Below, one piece after another: positions 7,767-15,854 of a stretch of DNA of 64,000 nucleotides (position 1 is its first letter; each line of letters opens with the position of its first letter). The translations under genes and the position numbers were made by a program. Below the pieces are notes generated by a model. It searched no databases. It was not told the DNA's origin and saw nothing but the letters and a program-made list of their open reading frames with translations. The stretch is from NCBI RefSeq assembly GCF_040396155.1, contig NZ_JBEBOY010000001.1, positions 203,418-267,417 of the forward strand. The letters are read 5' to 3'. The DNA is from Tissierella praeacuta_A. Lineage in GTDB: Bacteria; Bacillota; Clostridia; Tissierellales; Tissierellaceae.

Positions 7767-8743
7767 ATGTTAAATTCTCCATAAAGCTTAGCAATGATTT
7801 CTTCAATGGGAGGGTTCTCTATTAATATATCTTCTATTTTATATTTTGTGGATAAAGTAGTTATTAAATCTGCAGGTGTGATTATATCTGGATTAAAATC
7901 AATGATAAGCCTATTATTTTCTTGACTTATTGGAGTTGCTCCTACTACCGAAAAGTCATTTGTTCCTTCATCAAAATCTACAATCAGTCTTCTATCTTTA
8001 GACACTTTATGTCTCAAAGATTGCAAGGAACCATCTAAAAGGATTTTGCCTTTGCCTATTATAATTACTCTATTACATAAAGTCTCGATATCATCCATAT
8101 CATGAGTTGTAAGTATAACTGTAACTCCCTTTTCTTTATTTAGCTTTTTTATAAATTCTCTAACAGCTAATTTAGATATAGCATCTAATCCTATGGTAGG
8201 TTCATCAAGAAAGAGTATTTGTGGAGAGTGAAGAAGTGATGCTGCTAATTCACATCGCATTTTCTGGCCTAAGCTTAGTTGTCTCACTGGAGTATTTATA
8301 AAACTCTCTAAGTCCAGCCATTTTATAAGCTCATTTTTAATCTTTAAATAATCCCCTAAAGGAATCTTGTAAATGTCTTTCAGTAACTCAAAGGAATCAA
8401 TTACAGGTAAATCCCACCATAGTTGAGTTCTCTGACCAAAAACCACCCCTATATCTTTTACATAATCACTCCTTTCCTTATAGGGAATTTTCCCAAGAAT
8501 CTTGCATTCTCCCGAATCTGGCGTTAAAATACCTGATAGTATTTTAATTGTAGTAGATTTACCTGCCCCATTTGGTCCGATATATCCAACTAACTCTCCC
8601 TTGTTTACTTCAAAAGATATCTTATCTAGAGCAGTTATTTCTTTATATTCCTTATGTATAATACTCTTTAGCCCACCTACTATACCAGGATTTCTTTTGG
8701 GTATTTTATACCCTTTAGACAACTCATTTGCCATAATAACCAT
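7763..8743 (-). CDS. ABC-2 exporter ATP-binding protein
   Basis: 326-residue ATPase. Walker A GPNGAGKST, Q-loop followed by FGQRTQLWWDLP (the WWDLP segment is characteristic of this uncharacterised subfamily, related to NatA/DrrA), signature LSLGQKMRCELAASLLH, Walker B LFLDEPTIGLD, switch TTHDMDD. The last 80 residues form an extra regulatory tail (VDFDEGTNDF... PPIEEIIAKLYGEF). First gene of a three-gene operon with both permeases. Start ATG 8 nt after GAGGGG; an alternative ATG lies three codons downstream. Confidence 0.93.
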   Translation of the reverse strand: MVIMANELSKGYKIPKRNPGIVGGLKSIIHKEYKEITALDKISFEVNKGELVGYIGPNGAGKSTTIKILSGILTPDSGECKILGKIPYKERSDYVKDIGVVFGQRTQLWWDLPVIDSFELLKDIYKIPLGDYLKIKNELIKWLDLESFINTPVRQLSLGQKMRCELAASLLHSPQILFLDEPTIGLDAISKLAVREFIKKLNKEKGVTVILTTHDMDDIETLCNRVIIIGKGKILLDGSLQSLRHKVSKDRRLIVDFDEGTNDFSVVGATPISQENNRLIIDFNPDIITPADLITTLSTKYKIEDILIENPPIEEIIAKLYGEFNI

Positions 8744-8889
8744 ATAAAAATCCCCTCTCTATTTTTAGACATAAGGATGATTCTATCAAAGTAAGAAGGC
8801 AAAGTCAATAAAAAGCTTTTATTTAATATATTTATTATATAGAAAGATTTTTATAGGCTTTTTCATCCCAATCTTTAAACTCTCTATAG

Positions 8890-9777
8890 TCAACTAAATA
8901 TGGATAATTGTTTTATCTGGACACTTTTCTCTACACCTTTTATAATATCAGACATTTTATAAACAATATTATATTTATTACATTCTTTTTTAAAATTTCT
9001 CCATAATTCTCTATAGTTTGGTGACAGACATTCATAGGAATATCCAAAATGAATCTTATATTTCTCACTAATTCCTGGATAAATTTCATCAAGTTTATGA
9101 TAAAAGTATTCTCTATTACCTGACCTTAAAGTAACTCCAAAGTATGGATAAATATATTTAGCACCACATTCTGTTCCTTTTTTTATAATAGAAATAATAT
9201 TTTCTGTATTATCAGATATAAATGGTAGAATAGGCATCATTAAAATACCTGCATATATTCCATTCCTAGACAACTCGGCTATGGCATTAAATCTTCTTGA
9301 AGAAGAAGGTGATAATGGTTCTATATTCTGAGATAAAGAATCTTTTGCTGCTGTTATGGTAATCCCAATACACACTGGGGAATGTCTGTTAATATCTTTT
9401 AAAATATCAATATCTCTAATTATAATATCTGATTTAGTTATAATATTAATACCAAAACCATATGAATTTACAAGTTCCAATGCTCCTCTAGTGAGAAATA
9501 ATCTCTTCTCCAATGGATTATATGGATCACTCATAGCACCAGTACATATACTACCAGTGTTTCTTTTACTCTTTAATTCTCTTTCTATTATTTTAAGAGC
9601 ATCCTTCTTTGCTGCAATTTCATCAAAATCTTCTATTTGATAACAGTTGGATCTGGAATCGCAATAAATACAGCTATGACTACACCCACGATAAATATTC
9701 ATATTATATTTATTTCCAAACCATACATTTGGATGCTTATTATGTGTGATTATTATCTTAGCATCAATATATTTCAT
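8890..9777 (-). CDS. radical SAM protein, SplB (spore photoproduct lyase) family
   Basis: The CxxxCxxC cluster motif CSHSCIYC (near residue 32) binds the [4Fe-4S] cluster that cleaves S-adenosylmethionine. Preceding NMNIYRGC and later TGAMSDPYNPLEKRLFLTRGALELV are typical of COG1533/SplB-like proteins. Length 295. It is a family member rather than a proven spore photoproduct lyase: the C-terminal cysteine and tyrosine pair of true SplB cannot be confirmed by eye. The ribosome site GGGAGG is rather far (14 nt) from the ATG. Monocistronic; neighbours do not suggest a pathway. Confidence 0.83.
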   Translation of the reverse strand: MKYIDAKIIITHNKHPNVWFGNKYNMNIYRGCSHSCIYCDSRSNCYQIEDFDEIAAKKDALKIIERELKSKRNTGSICTGAMSDPYNPLEKRLFLTRGALELVNSYGFGINIITKSDIIIRDIDILKDINRHSPVCIGITITAAKDSLSQNIEPLSPSSSRRFNAIAELSRNGIYAGILMMPILPFISDNTENIISIIKKGTECGAKYIYPYFGVTLRSGNREYFYHKLDEIYPGISEKYKIHFGYSYECLSPNYRELWRNFKKECNKYNIVYKMSDIIKGVEKSVQIKQLSIFS

Positions 9778-9828
9778 TTTAATTTACTATCCTCCCGATG
9801 AATATCTATATTTTAATAAAATACAAAA

Positions 9829-9866
9829 AACTCTCCTAATTTAATGTCTTTATAAATAGGAGAGTT
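9829..9866 (-). terminator. intrinsic terminator after the zinc-ribbon gene
   Basis: Arms AACTCTCCTA/TAGGAGAGTT (10 bp) around an 18-nt loop, followed on the minus strand by a T run. It lies 17 nt beyond the stop of the zinc-ribbon gene. Confidence 0.75.
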
Positions 9867-9883
9867 AAAATTAGAAAATCATT

Positions 9884-10141
9884 TTATTTTTTCCAACGTT
9901 TTAAATATGGGAGAAAGCTATTTAGTAATTCTCTTGCTTCTTTTTCACCCATTCCTTTTTCTGTCATAAAAGGCACACAAGTTTCTATCATTTCTTCCAT
10001 AGTTTCATCTGGTTTTCTGAATCTCCCATTTTCATAACAGTATATGCAGTAATCTTGATTGTTACTTCCATCATTTTCTGTACCATAAAGGCTCATATCT
10101 TCCATTGGCATTCCACAGCTCTGGCAATATTCTTGTTTCAT
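9884..10141 (-). CDS. small zinc-ribbon protein
   Basis: 85 residues with CQSCGMPM at the N-terminus and CIYCYENGRF about 20 residues later, a four-cysteine zinc ribbon as in PF12674-type proteins. The rest is a helical tail (EMIETCVPFMTEKGMGEKEARELL). Proteins of this family are commonly encoded next to YafY/WYL regulators, as here (gap 71 nt). Role unknown; a regulator partner or metal-dependent sensor is a guess. Start ATG follows GGGGG with 8 nt. A TGACA-N6-TGTCA inverted repeat lies about 53 bp upstream. Confidence 0.82.
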   Translation of the reverse strand: MKQEYCQSCGMPMEDMSLYGTENDGSNNQDYCIYCYENGRFRKPDETMEEMIETCVPFMTEKGMGEKEARELLNSFLPYLKRWKK

Positions 10142-10193
10142 TAGATTTTCCCCCTTGTTTTTTTATCGTTTTAACTATAATAACATTATGTAT

Positions 10194-10209
10194 TGACAAC
10201 AGTATGTCA
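10194..10209. promoter_or_regulatory. inverted repeat TGACA-N6-TGTCA, candidate WYL/YafY operator
   Basis: TGACAACAGTATGTCA lies in the 71-bp gap between the WYL regulator stop and the zinc-ribbon start. The perfect 5-bp arms with 6-bp spacing fit a dimeric helix-turn-helix repressor. On the minus strand the right part supplies a TTGTCA that could be a -35 element. Binding by the adjacent regulator is inference. Confidence 0.5.
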
Positions 10210-10212
10210 TAT

Positions 10213-11145
10213 TTAATATTTTTCATAAATCTTTTGAGCCTTTTTCTTGATTATATCTTTAATATAATCCGGCTCAATAACTTCTACATATTCGCCATAA
10301 CTTAATATCATAGAATGAATCCATTCATCTGCTGGATATGAAATTCTAACTATTATATATCCATTTTCATCTATTGTAATATTTTCTTCATAGAAAAATT
10401 CATCAACTCTTTGCTTTACTTTGGGAGAAAATCTCAAAACTAAGTCTACCATATTATTTATGTAGGTGTTTCTTTCTTTAAACTCTTCATAGGACATATC
10501 TCTGCGATTAAATTTTTCTTCTAACACTTTGATTTTATTTATTCTAGAAAGTCTAAAAAATCTATACTCATTTCTTAAATGGCAGTATGAAAAAACATAC
10601 CAACTAATTCCTTTTAAAACCAGACTCATAGGCTCTATTTTTCTCTCTTTTACATTTCCATTTGAATCTCTATACTCTATATCTACCAGTCTTTCTTCCC
10701 TTATTGCTTCATATATAATTTTATGCTTTTCTTTATCTTTTAAATTAACCCTATATCCCCATGGCAAATCACATATTATTAATTCATTAAAATAGTAATC
10801 AAATTCCTCTTTTCTATCTTTAGGTACTATATTACTTATCTTATCAATAGTTAAATCTATATTTCTATTTTCTGAGAAATTATTTATATTTTTTAATGCC
10901 ACAACTATTGAGGTCATATCATCTAATGTCAGCAATTGATGATTTATCTTATAATTATCTAAGATACTAAATCCTCCATCTCTCCCCTGATTAGATACTA
11001 TGGGAATACCTGATAAATTAATGGCTTCTATATCTCTATAAATAGTCCTTATTGAAACCTCAAATCTATCAGCTAATTCCTTAGCAGTTATATTATCTTT
11101 ATTAAGTAATACGACTATAATAGAAAGCAATCTATCTATTTTCAT
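10213..11145 (-). CDS. YafY-type transcriptional regulator (HTH + WYL domain)
   Basis: 310 residues. N-terminal DeoR-like winged helix (ITAKELADRFEVSIRTIYRDIEAINLSGIPIV, a textbook HTH_11), then a WYL domain with the variant core GISWYVFSYCHLRNEYRFFRLSRI, which in relatives binds ligands or nucleic acid. A C-terminal WCX-type extension ends with ISYPADEWIHSMILSYGEYVEVIEP. Start ATG has GGGG 8 nt upstream. It probably controls the downstream zinc-ribbon gene and itself; the ligand is unknown. Confidence 0.92.
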   Translation of the reverse strand: MKIDRLLSIIVVLLNKDNITAKELADRFEVSIRTIYRDIEAINLSGIPIVSNQGRDGGFSILDNYKINHQLLTLDDMTSIVVALKNINNFSENRNIDLTIDKISNIVPKDRKEEFDYYFNELIICDLPWGYRVNLKDKEKHKIIYEAIREERLVDIEYRDSNGNVKERKIEPMSLVLKGISWYVFSYCHLRNEYRFFRLSRINKIKVLEEKFNRRDMSYEEFKERNTYINNMVDLVLRFSPKVKQRVDEFFYEENITIDENGYIIVRISYPADEWIHSMILSYGEYVEVIEPDYIKDIIKKKAQKIYEKY

Positions 11146-11235
11146 TATTTATTCCCCTTTTTACTGCAATTATATTTTATCCTATTTTTTGTAGTCACTT
11201 CATTTTACAATAAACTATGTTTTAACTGTTAATCT

Positions 11236-11520
11236 TCATCTATCTGATAATCTTCCCATTATAATTGTATTATAATATTTTCCATCTCTGTGAATACGAT
11301 CATTTATTAACAATCCTTCCTCTATAAATCCATACCTTTTATATAATTCAATTGCTTTTATATTAGTTTGTACAACAGTTAATGAAATTTTCTTAATCCC
11401 TACATTATCCGCCCATATTAAAATACTCTCTAATAGGATTTTACCAATTCCGCAACCCCAATAATCTTTTAATATGCATATACCAAGCTCTGCCTTATGT
11501 CTAAATCTACTTAGCTTACT
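11236..11520 (-). pseudogene. 5'-truncated GNAT acetyltransferase
   Basis: An open frame without start encodes the C-terminal two thirds of a GNAT domain: HKAELGICILKDYWGCGIGK contains the acetyl-CoA pyrophosphate loop (WGCGIGK, for Q/RxxGxG/A), followed by WADNVGIKKISLTVVQ and AIELYKRYGFIEEG, and ends with IIMGRLSDR. Directly upstream in frame is TGA, and there is no ATG/GTG/TTG with a ribosome site, so about the first 65-70 residues are missing. The remnant lies between the WYL gene and a divergent SDR gene in AT-rich sequence. Not a functional enzyme as written. Confidence 0.85.
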
Positions 11521-11723
11521 TCATAATTATATTATAAATTGTTTAATGTATATTACTACTCCTTTATATGCATTTATTCAAGTATAAGGGTTAAAAAAGT
11601 AATATCTAATTAAATTGAATTCCTTATATATTATCTATCTAAAATATAGAGTATAATAATTATTATATAGAAATAGATTTTCGAGACTAATATAAACTGT
11701 TATTTATAAGGAGAGTGTTATTT

Positions 11724-12464
11724 ATGATTTTTTCAAAAACTGCAATTGTGACTGGTGCTTCTAAAGGCATTGGACAATCTATAGCAGAATTATTCGCAAA
11801 TGAAGGTTATAATGTTTTAATTAACTTTAATAAATCTGAAGAAAATGCCTTAAATTTATATAATAAACTTAAAAATAAAGGTCTATCTGTAAGATTGTTT
11901 AAAGCAGATGTTTCTAAGAGAAACGAAGTAAATTCAATGATAGAGTTTTGCATGGAAGAGTTTCATAGTATTGATGTACTTATCAACAATTCAGGAATAA
12001 GTCAATCAAAATTATTCACAGATATTACTGATGAAGATTTAGATAATATGATAAATATTAACCTTAAAAGTGTTTTTTACTGTACACAGGCAGTTTTAAA
12101 ATATATGATTTCTAATAAAAAAGGCAAAATCATCAATATTTCTTCCATATGGGGTATTGTAGGTGCTTCTTGTGAAGTCCACTATTCTGCTACAAAGGCA
12201 GGTATAATAGGGTTAACAAAAGCTCTGGCAAAGGAACTAGGTCCTTCAAATATTCAAGTAAATTCCGTTGCACCTGGTGTTATTCAAACCGAAATGCTTT
12301 CCCCTTATAATGAAGATGAATTAAATGTCCTTAAAGAAAATACACCTTTAATGAGATTAGGAACTCCTTCTGATATTGCTAATTGTGTACTTTTCCTATC
12401 ATCTAATCATGCTGATTTTATAACTGGACAAATAATTAGCCCAAACGGAGGATTTGTGATTTAG
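11724..12464 (+). CDS. short-chain dehydrogenase/reductase, FabG-like
   Basis: NAD(P)H-dependent oxidoreductase, 246 residues. It has the Rossmann motif TGASKGIG, the NNSG stabilising motif (LINNSGISQS), the catalytic Ser in NISSIWG and the YSATK Tyr/Lys pair, then PGVIQTEM. Close in length and motifs to 3-oxoacyl-ACP reductase, but it is not in the fab cluster (fabF and acpP are 50 kb away), so the substrate is uncertain. The ATG at 11724 was chosen over GTG at 11715 because AGGAG (11709-11713) would overlap the GTG. Confidence 0.87.
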   Translation: MIFSKTAIVTGASKGIGQSIAELFANEGYNVLINFNKSEENALNLYNKLKNKGLSVRLFKADVSKRNEVNSMIEFCMEEFHSIDVLINNSGISQSKLFTDITDEDLDNMININLKSVFYCTQAVLKYMISNKKGKIINISSIWGIVGASCEVHYSATKAGIIGLTKALAKELGPSNIQVNSVAPGVIQTEMLSPYNEDELNVLKENTPLMRLGTPSDIANCVLFLSSNHADFITGQIISPNGGFVI

Positions 12465-12480
12465 TTCATTTTCCTCTACC

Positions 12481-13137
12481 TTATTCCTTAATTACAACTC
12501 CCAAAAACCCTGCTAATCCAATTACCTGCATATTTGAAACTATTGCTCCATTTAAGTCCTCAATCCTTGTTCCTATTCCCTCTATATCACAGGTTCTTAA
12601 ATCTATACCCTTTAATGCTACTCCAACCATTTGTACTCTTTTCATCTCAATATCTCTAAATACTACTTTTAAAAACTTAGAATCTTGAAAATCAGCATTA
12701 TTCAATAGAGATTCTATAAAACTTACTTGTTTTAAATCAGAAAACCTAAAAATAGAGTAATTAAGATTACAATTAGTAAATACTACATTTCTCAATGTCC
12801 CATTAGTTAATTTTATTCCCATCATCTTACAATCCACAAACTCTACTCTATGTATAATTGCCCAACTTAAATCTATATTAGATAAATCACAATTAACAAA
12901 CTTTACATCAGTTAATTCAACACCTTTAAAAAATATATCTTCAAATATAACATTCTTAAATATTATCTTTTCAAATATTATCTTCTCCGCTCTCTGCTCT
13001 TCTATATAGCAATCATTAATAATAGCCATACTGAAAAAATCTTCATCTAGAATGTTTTTGTTTGTTATATCTAAGTTCTCTAGTCTCACTGGGATTCTAG
13101 GAGAAGAAACTTTTAATTCATCTTTTGCATTTGTCAT
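12481..13137 (-). CDS. pentapeptide repeat protein
   Basis: 218 residues made largely of five-residue repeats of the A(D/N)LXX type, here irregular and rich in F/V: NVIFEDIFFKGVELTDVKFVNCDLSNIDLSWA and similar through to about residue 205, which should fold as a right-handed quadrilateral beta helix. No other domain is seen. Some relatives mimic DNA and protect gyrase, but most are uncharacterised. Start ATG at 13137 has AGGAG 8 nt upstream; an ATG 16 codons earlier lacks a site. Converges on the SDR gene with a 16-nt gap. Confidence 0.85.
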   Translation of the reverse strand: MTNAKDELKVSSPRIPVRLENLDITNKNILDEDFFSMAIINDCYIEEQRAEKIIFEKIIFKNVIFEDIFFKGVELTDVKFVNCDLSNIDLSWAIIHRVEFVDCKMMGIKLTNGTLRNVVFTNCNLNYSIFRFSDLKQVSFIESLLNNADFQDSKFLKVVFRDIEMKRVQMVGVALKGIDLRTCDIEGIGTRIEDLNGAIVSNMQVIGLAGFLGVVIKE

Positions 13138-13219
13138 CCTATTATCTCCTAACAAAATATTATAATTAATAAAATAGCTAAACAAGGGTGATATTTTCCT
13201 CCCTAGTCTAGCTGATGTT

Positions 13220-13339
13220 TTATTTTACTGCTATAATCATTGGCTCCAACTCAACAGGAGCTTGTAAACCTATTACTATTTTTATAGTTTTTTTAATTGC
13301 CTCATCTACTAGCTCTAAAGAGTCCGGTAAGTCTTCCAC
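13220..13339 (-). pseudogene. 39-codon orphan reading frame, probable gene fragment
   Basis: In-frame TAA stands immediately before a GTG (13339-13337) that has no ribosome site; the frame then encodes a protein-like sequence with LPDSLELVDEAIKKTIKIVI and ends at 13220. It probably is the 3' remnant of a lost gene. No family recognised. It occupies the 298-bp gap between the pentapeptide gene and the PadR operon. Confidence 0.3.
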
Positions 13340-13435
13340 TTATTTCAGAAAATAATTAATACTAATTATAACCTCATTATACCATAATTTATAATGTATT
13401 AACTAAATAATATAATTATCGTATCAGTATAAAAT

Positions 13436-13969
13436 CTAATATATCTTTTCAAATAATATATTACCATTGCTATCATAAGCTTTAATTCCTGCAAAATCCA
13501 TAAGGCTATCATCATTAGCACTCCAAGTAACAAGAAACATCCCTTCATAAAACTCATTTTGTGTAAGTATATCTCCATTCTCAAGGGTCACTTCTATTTC
13601 CTTTATCCTATCATCATTAATAATTCCATAGACTTTATAAAACTCCCTTACGCCACCTGACCAAGTATACGATAATGGATTTGATAAATCATTTTCCCTA
13701 CCAGTAACTTGACCTCCAAAACTCCAAAAGAAAAATAGGCTCCTCTTTACAGTATTACAAGAAATCCATTTATCATATTTGCATAGTATATATTTTCCTT
13801 TATCAAAATCCTCTATATGAACGACTTTCGATGGCCCGTAGTGAATACTTCTTTCAGAATTTTTGTGAGCAGATAATGGAGTTAGATAAAGACCTGAACT
13901 TTTCAAGAATATAAAGAATAAAATTACTAAAATTATTATATTTCTTAATATTTTCTTTAATCTACTCAT
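13436..13969 (-). CDS. membrane-anchored hypothetical protein in PadR operon
   Basis: 177 residues: basic N-terminus, one hydrophobic segment (IIILVILFFIFL, residues 9-20 or so) acting as anchor or uncleaved signal, then an extracytoplasmic domain with aromatic-rich beta-type sequence (FFFWSFGGQVTG, WSGGVREFYKVYG, EIEVTLENGDILTQNEF). No known family recognised. The ATG at 13969 overlaps the upstream gene by 8 nt and follows AGGTG. Last gene of a three-gene operon behind a PadR regulator, suggesting a cell-envelope response role. Confidence 0.7.
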   Translation of the reverse strand: MSRLKKILRNIIILVILFFIFLKSSGLYLTPLSAHKNSERSIHYGPSKVVHIEDFDKGKYILCKYDKWISCNTVKRSLFFFWSFGGQVTGRENDLSNPLSYTWSGGVREFYKVYGIINDDRIKEIEVTLENGDILTQNEFYEGMFLVTWSANDDSLMDFAGIKAYDSNGNILFEKIY

Positions 13970-14672
13970 TATATTCACCTACTTTTAATGGAATCTCTAT
14001 TTTGTATTTTCTATTATATTCATCATATTCAATAATTAAGGCCTTAGCCTCCTCCGGAAAATCCCTAAGACTTCTTCTACGTTTAGAAATAATCCCTCCA
14101 CCTCCAGAACCTGAACCCGAAAAATATTCATTTCCCAAATCATCTTTTATAATTCCAATGGTGCCAAGACTCCAACCGCCTCCCCATAGTCTTTTATCAT
14201 AATACCTATAGAGTATATGTAACTCTCCCTCTTTATCATAAATCACATTGGTAAATTTTATAACCGTATCATCTAATTGAACTTTTTCATTAATATCAAT
14301 TCTATAAACTATATCTTCCTTTGGAATATCTTTAATTGGATTTCTACTAAATATTGATGTTAATAATATTGCTCCCACAATGAAAATATTAATTATAACA
14401 AATATAGATACTGCTATATTTGTTATTCTCCAAATCCATCCTATTATAGGATTGTGCTCCTTATTTAACTGAATCCCTATTTCTTTAGGATTTCCCATAT
14501 CTTTTAAAGCAAGTTCTTCTGCTTCCTCTTTATGATACCCCTGTTCCATATAATATTCTATCTTATCTAATATATGAGATTCTAGTTCTAATTTTATATC
14601 TTCTCTATCAAAAGAAAACTTTATATATGATAATACAATTTTTAAAAATTCATTAGATTTACAAAAAGGCAT
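13962..14672 (-). CDS. DUF1700/HAAS-like membrane protein of PadR operon
   Basis: About 236 residues. The N-terminal 70 residues are an amphipathic helical domain (LELESHILDKIEYYMEQGYHKEEAEELALKDMG in part), as in HAAS/DUF1700 proteins that are nearly always paired with PadR regulators. A central transmembrane helix (IAVSIFVIINIFIVGAILL) leads to an outside beta domain rich in Gly (SGSGSGGGG). Three in-frame starts are crowded at 14684-14672; the ATG at 14672 has the best spacing from AGGTGG. It overlaps the PadR gene by 14 nt. Likely relays membrane state; mechanism unknown. Confidence 0.78.
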   Translation of the reverse strand: MPFCKSNEFLKIVLSYIKFSFDREDIKLELESHILDKIEYYMEQGYHKEEAEELALKDMGNPKEIGIQLNKEHNPIIGWIWRITNIAVSIFVIINIFIVGAILLTSIFSRNPIKDIPKEDIVYRIDINEKVQLDDTVIKFTNVIYDKEGELHILYRYYDKRLWGGGWSLGTIGIIKDDLGNEYFSGSGSGGGGIISKRRRSLRDFPEEAKALIIEYDEYNRKYKIEIPLKVGEYNE

Positions 14673-15003
14673 GTTCATCACCACCTATTACTTTATTTAC
14701 AGTTGTTGAAAATACGTGCCATTGTTTCTTTTCTTCAATTAATTGTTTTTCTCCCTTATCTGTAATCTCATAGTACTTTCTTTCTCTTCCTGTTTCACTT
14801 TTTTTCTTATAGGATTTAATATATCCTTCATTTTCTAATTTGTGTAATAATGGATACAAAGTTCCCTCTTTAAATTTAAAGGTATTATCAGAACGAATTT
14901 CTAAGTCTTTAATTATTTCATATCCATACATATCTTTTTCCTTGAGCAAAGACAGTACTAATAAATTAGTACTTCCTCCTATGAATCCCTTATCAATTTT
15001 CAC
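14659..15003 (-). CDS. PadR family transcriptional repressor
   Basis: 114 residues, the short PadR class: winged helix LVLSLLKEKDMYGYEIIKDL, beta wing with KFKEGTLYPLLHKLENEGYIKSY and GRERKYYEITDKG. The long C-terminal dimer helix is short, so this is the PadR-s2 type, usually controlling its own operon with a membrane partner. Start is GTG at 15003, 7 nt after AGGAGG. Its promoter is buried in a 46-bp perfect palindrome (15024-15069) containing ATGT-N8-ACAT, the classic PadR site, so strong autorepression is expected. Confidence 0.93.
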   Translation of the reverse strand: MKIDKGFIGGSTNLLVLSLLKEKDMYGYEIIKDLEIRSDNTFKFKEGTLYPLLHKLENEGYIKSYKKKSETGRERKYYEITDKGEKQLIEEKKQWHVFSTTVNKVIGGDEHAFL

Positions 15004-15023
15004 ATTTACACCTCCTAAAAAAC

Positions 15024-15069
15024 ATACCTAGATATTCTATGTATAATTATACATAGAATATCTAGGTAT
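15024..15069. promoter_or_regulatory. 46-bp perfect palindromic operator of the PadR operon
   Basis: Perfect inverted repeat centred between 15046 and 15047, with inner ATGTATAATTATACAT (ATGT-N8-ACAT, the known PadR/LmrR core) and outer ATACCTAGATATTC half sites. It covers the -10 element, the spacer and the edge of the -35 of the minus-strand promoter, 21 nt before the PadR start codon. It could hold two PadR dimers. Confidence 0.85.
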
Positions 15070-15074
15070 ATCAA
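15046..15074 (-). promoter_or_regulatory. sigma-A promoter of the PadR operon
   Basis: Minus-strand TTGATA (15074-15069), 17-bp spacer, TATAAT (15051-15046). It fits consensus in 11 of 12 positions and is overlapped by the palindromic operator. Confidence 0.85.
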
Positions 15075-15121
15075 TAGTAAACAATTATAATGTTATTTTT
15101 AGAAATTAAAGTAAATAATTA

Positions 15122-15601
15122 TTATTTAACAATGAAATCTCCAATTTCAGCCTGAGAGGCTTCAATTAACTTAGATGTGTCCAATTCCATCTGAGCACCA
15201 ATCTTTCCGCCACTTACAATGATTTTTTCTATTTCCAAAGCAGATATATCTATAAAGGTTTTATAATTCTTTTTCATGCCTATTGGCGAACATCCTCCTC
15301 TTATATAACCTGTAAGCTTTGATATATCTTTGACTGGTACCATTTCAATACTTTTTTCTCCTGCTACCTTTGCAGCCTTTTTTAAATCCAATTCCTCTTG
15401 AACTGGTAGAAGAAATACATAAATATTTTTACTATGTCCTTGAACTACCAATGTCTTATAAACAGATTTTACATCTTTACCAATTTTTTTAGCAACTGCT
15501 ACACCATCAATTTTTCCATCAGTAACATTATAAGTAATAGAGCTATACTCTATTTTCATTTGGTCTAAAATACGCATAGCATTTGTTTTTACATTACCCA
15601 T
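15122..15601 (-). CDS. ybaK: YbaK/EbsC family Cys-tRNA(Pro) deacylase
   Basis: 159-residue trans-editing enzyme that hydrolyses mis-charged Cys-tRNA(Pro) in the cytosol. Family motifs visible are VAKKIGKDVKSVYKTLVV (with the essential Lys of the FKTL/YKTL segment), YVFLLPVQEELDLKKAAK and TGYIRGGCSPIGMKK (GGxSPIG loop). The ATG at 15601 was chosen over one six codons upstream because GGAAGGG lies between them. Single gene, followed by no obvious hairpin before the PadR promoter region. Confidence 0.92.
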   Translation of the reverse strand: MGNVKTNAMRILDQMKIEYSSITYNVTDGKIDGVAVAKKIGKDVKSVYKTLVVQGHSKNIYVFLLPVQEELDLKKAAKVAGEKSIEMVPVKDISKLTGYIRGGCSPIGMKKNYKTFIDISALEIEKIIVSGGKIGAQMELDTSKLIEASQAEIGDFIVK

Positions 15602-15731
15602 TTTATTTCCCTTCCTCATTATAAAATTTTATATGATTGTTTTCAAAAATTAAATATATTTCTCATAAAATTATTTATAACCCATAACCTAATAAACTAT
15701 ATTAAATAATAGATGTTATTCATAATCGAAT

Positions 15732-15762
15732 AAAAAATGCTATGATTATCATAGCATTTTTT
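15732..15762. terminator. bidirectional intrinsic terminator
   Basis: AAAAAATGCTATGA and TCATAGCATTTTTT arms with a 3-nt loop and oligo-T on both strands. It lies about 90 nt beyond the TrhA-like gene on the minus strand. Confidence 0.8.
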
Positions 15763-15854
15763 ATCCTCTTAAAATCTTTAATTAATACTGCTAATTGAGT
15801 TCTCTCTTAATTCTAGTTTATATAATATTTTAGTTACAGGTATAATATCCTTAT

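Noticed and set aside
8890..9777. Calling the radical SAM protein a true spore photoproduct lyase
   Set aside because: The cluster motif and family blocks fit SplB-like proteins, but the diagnostic C-terminal catalytic Cys region could not be identified with confidence.
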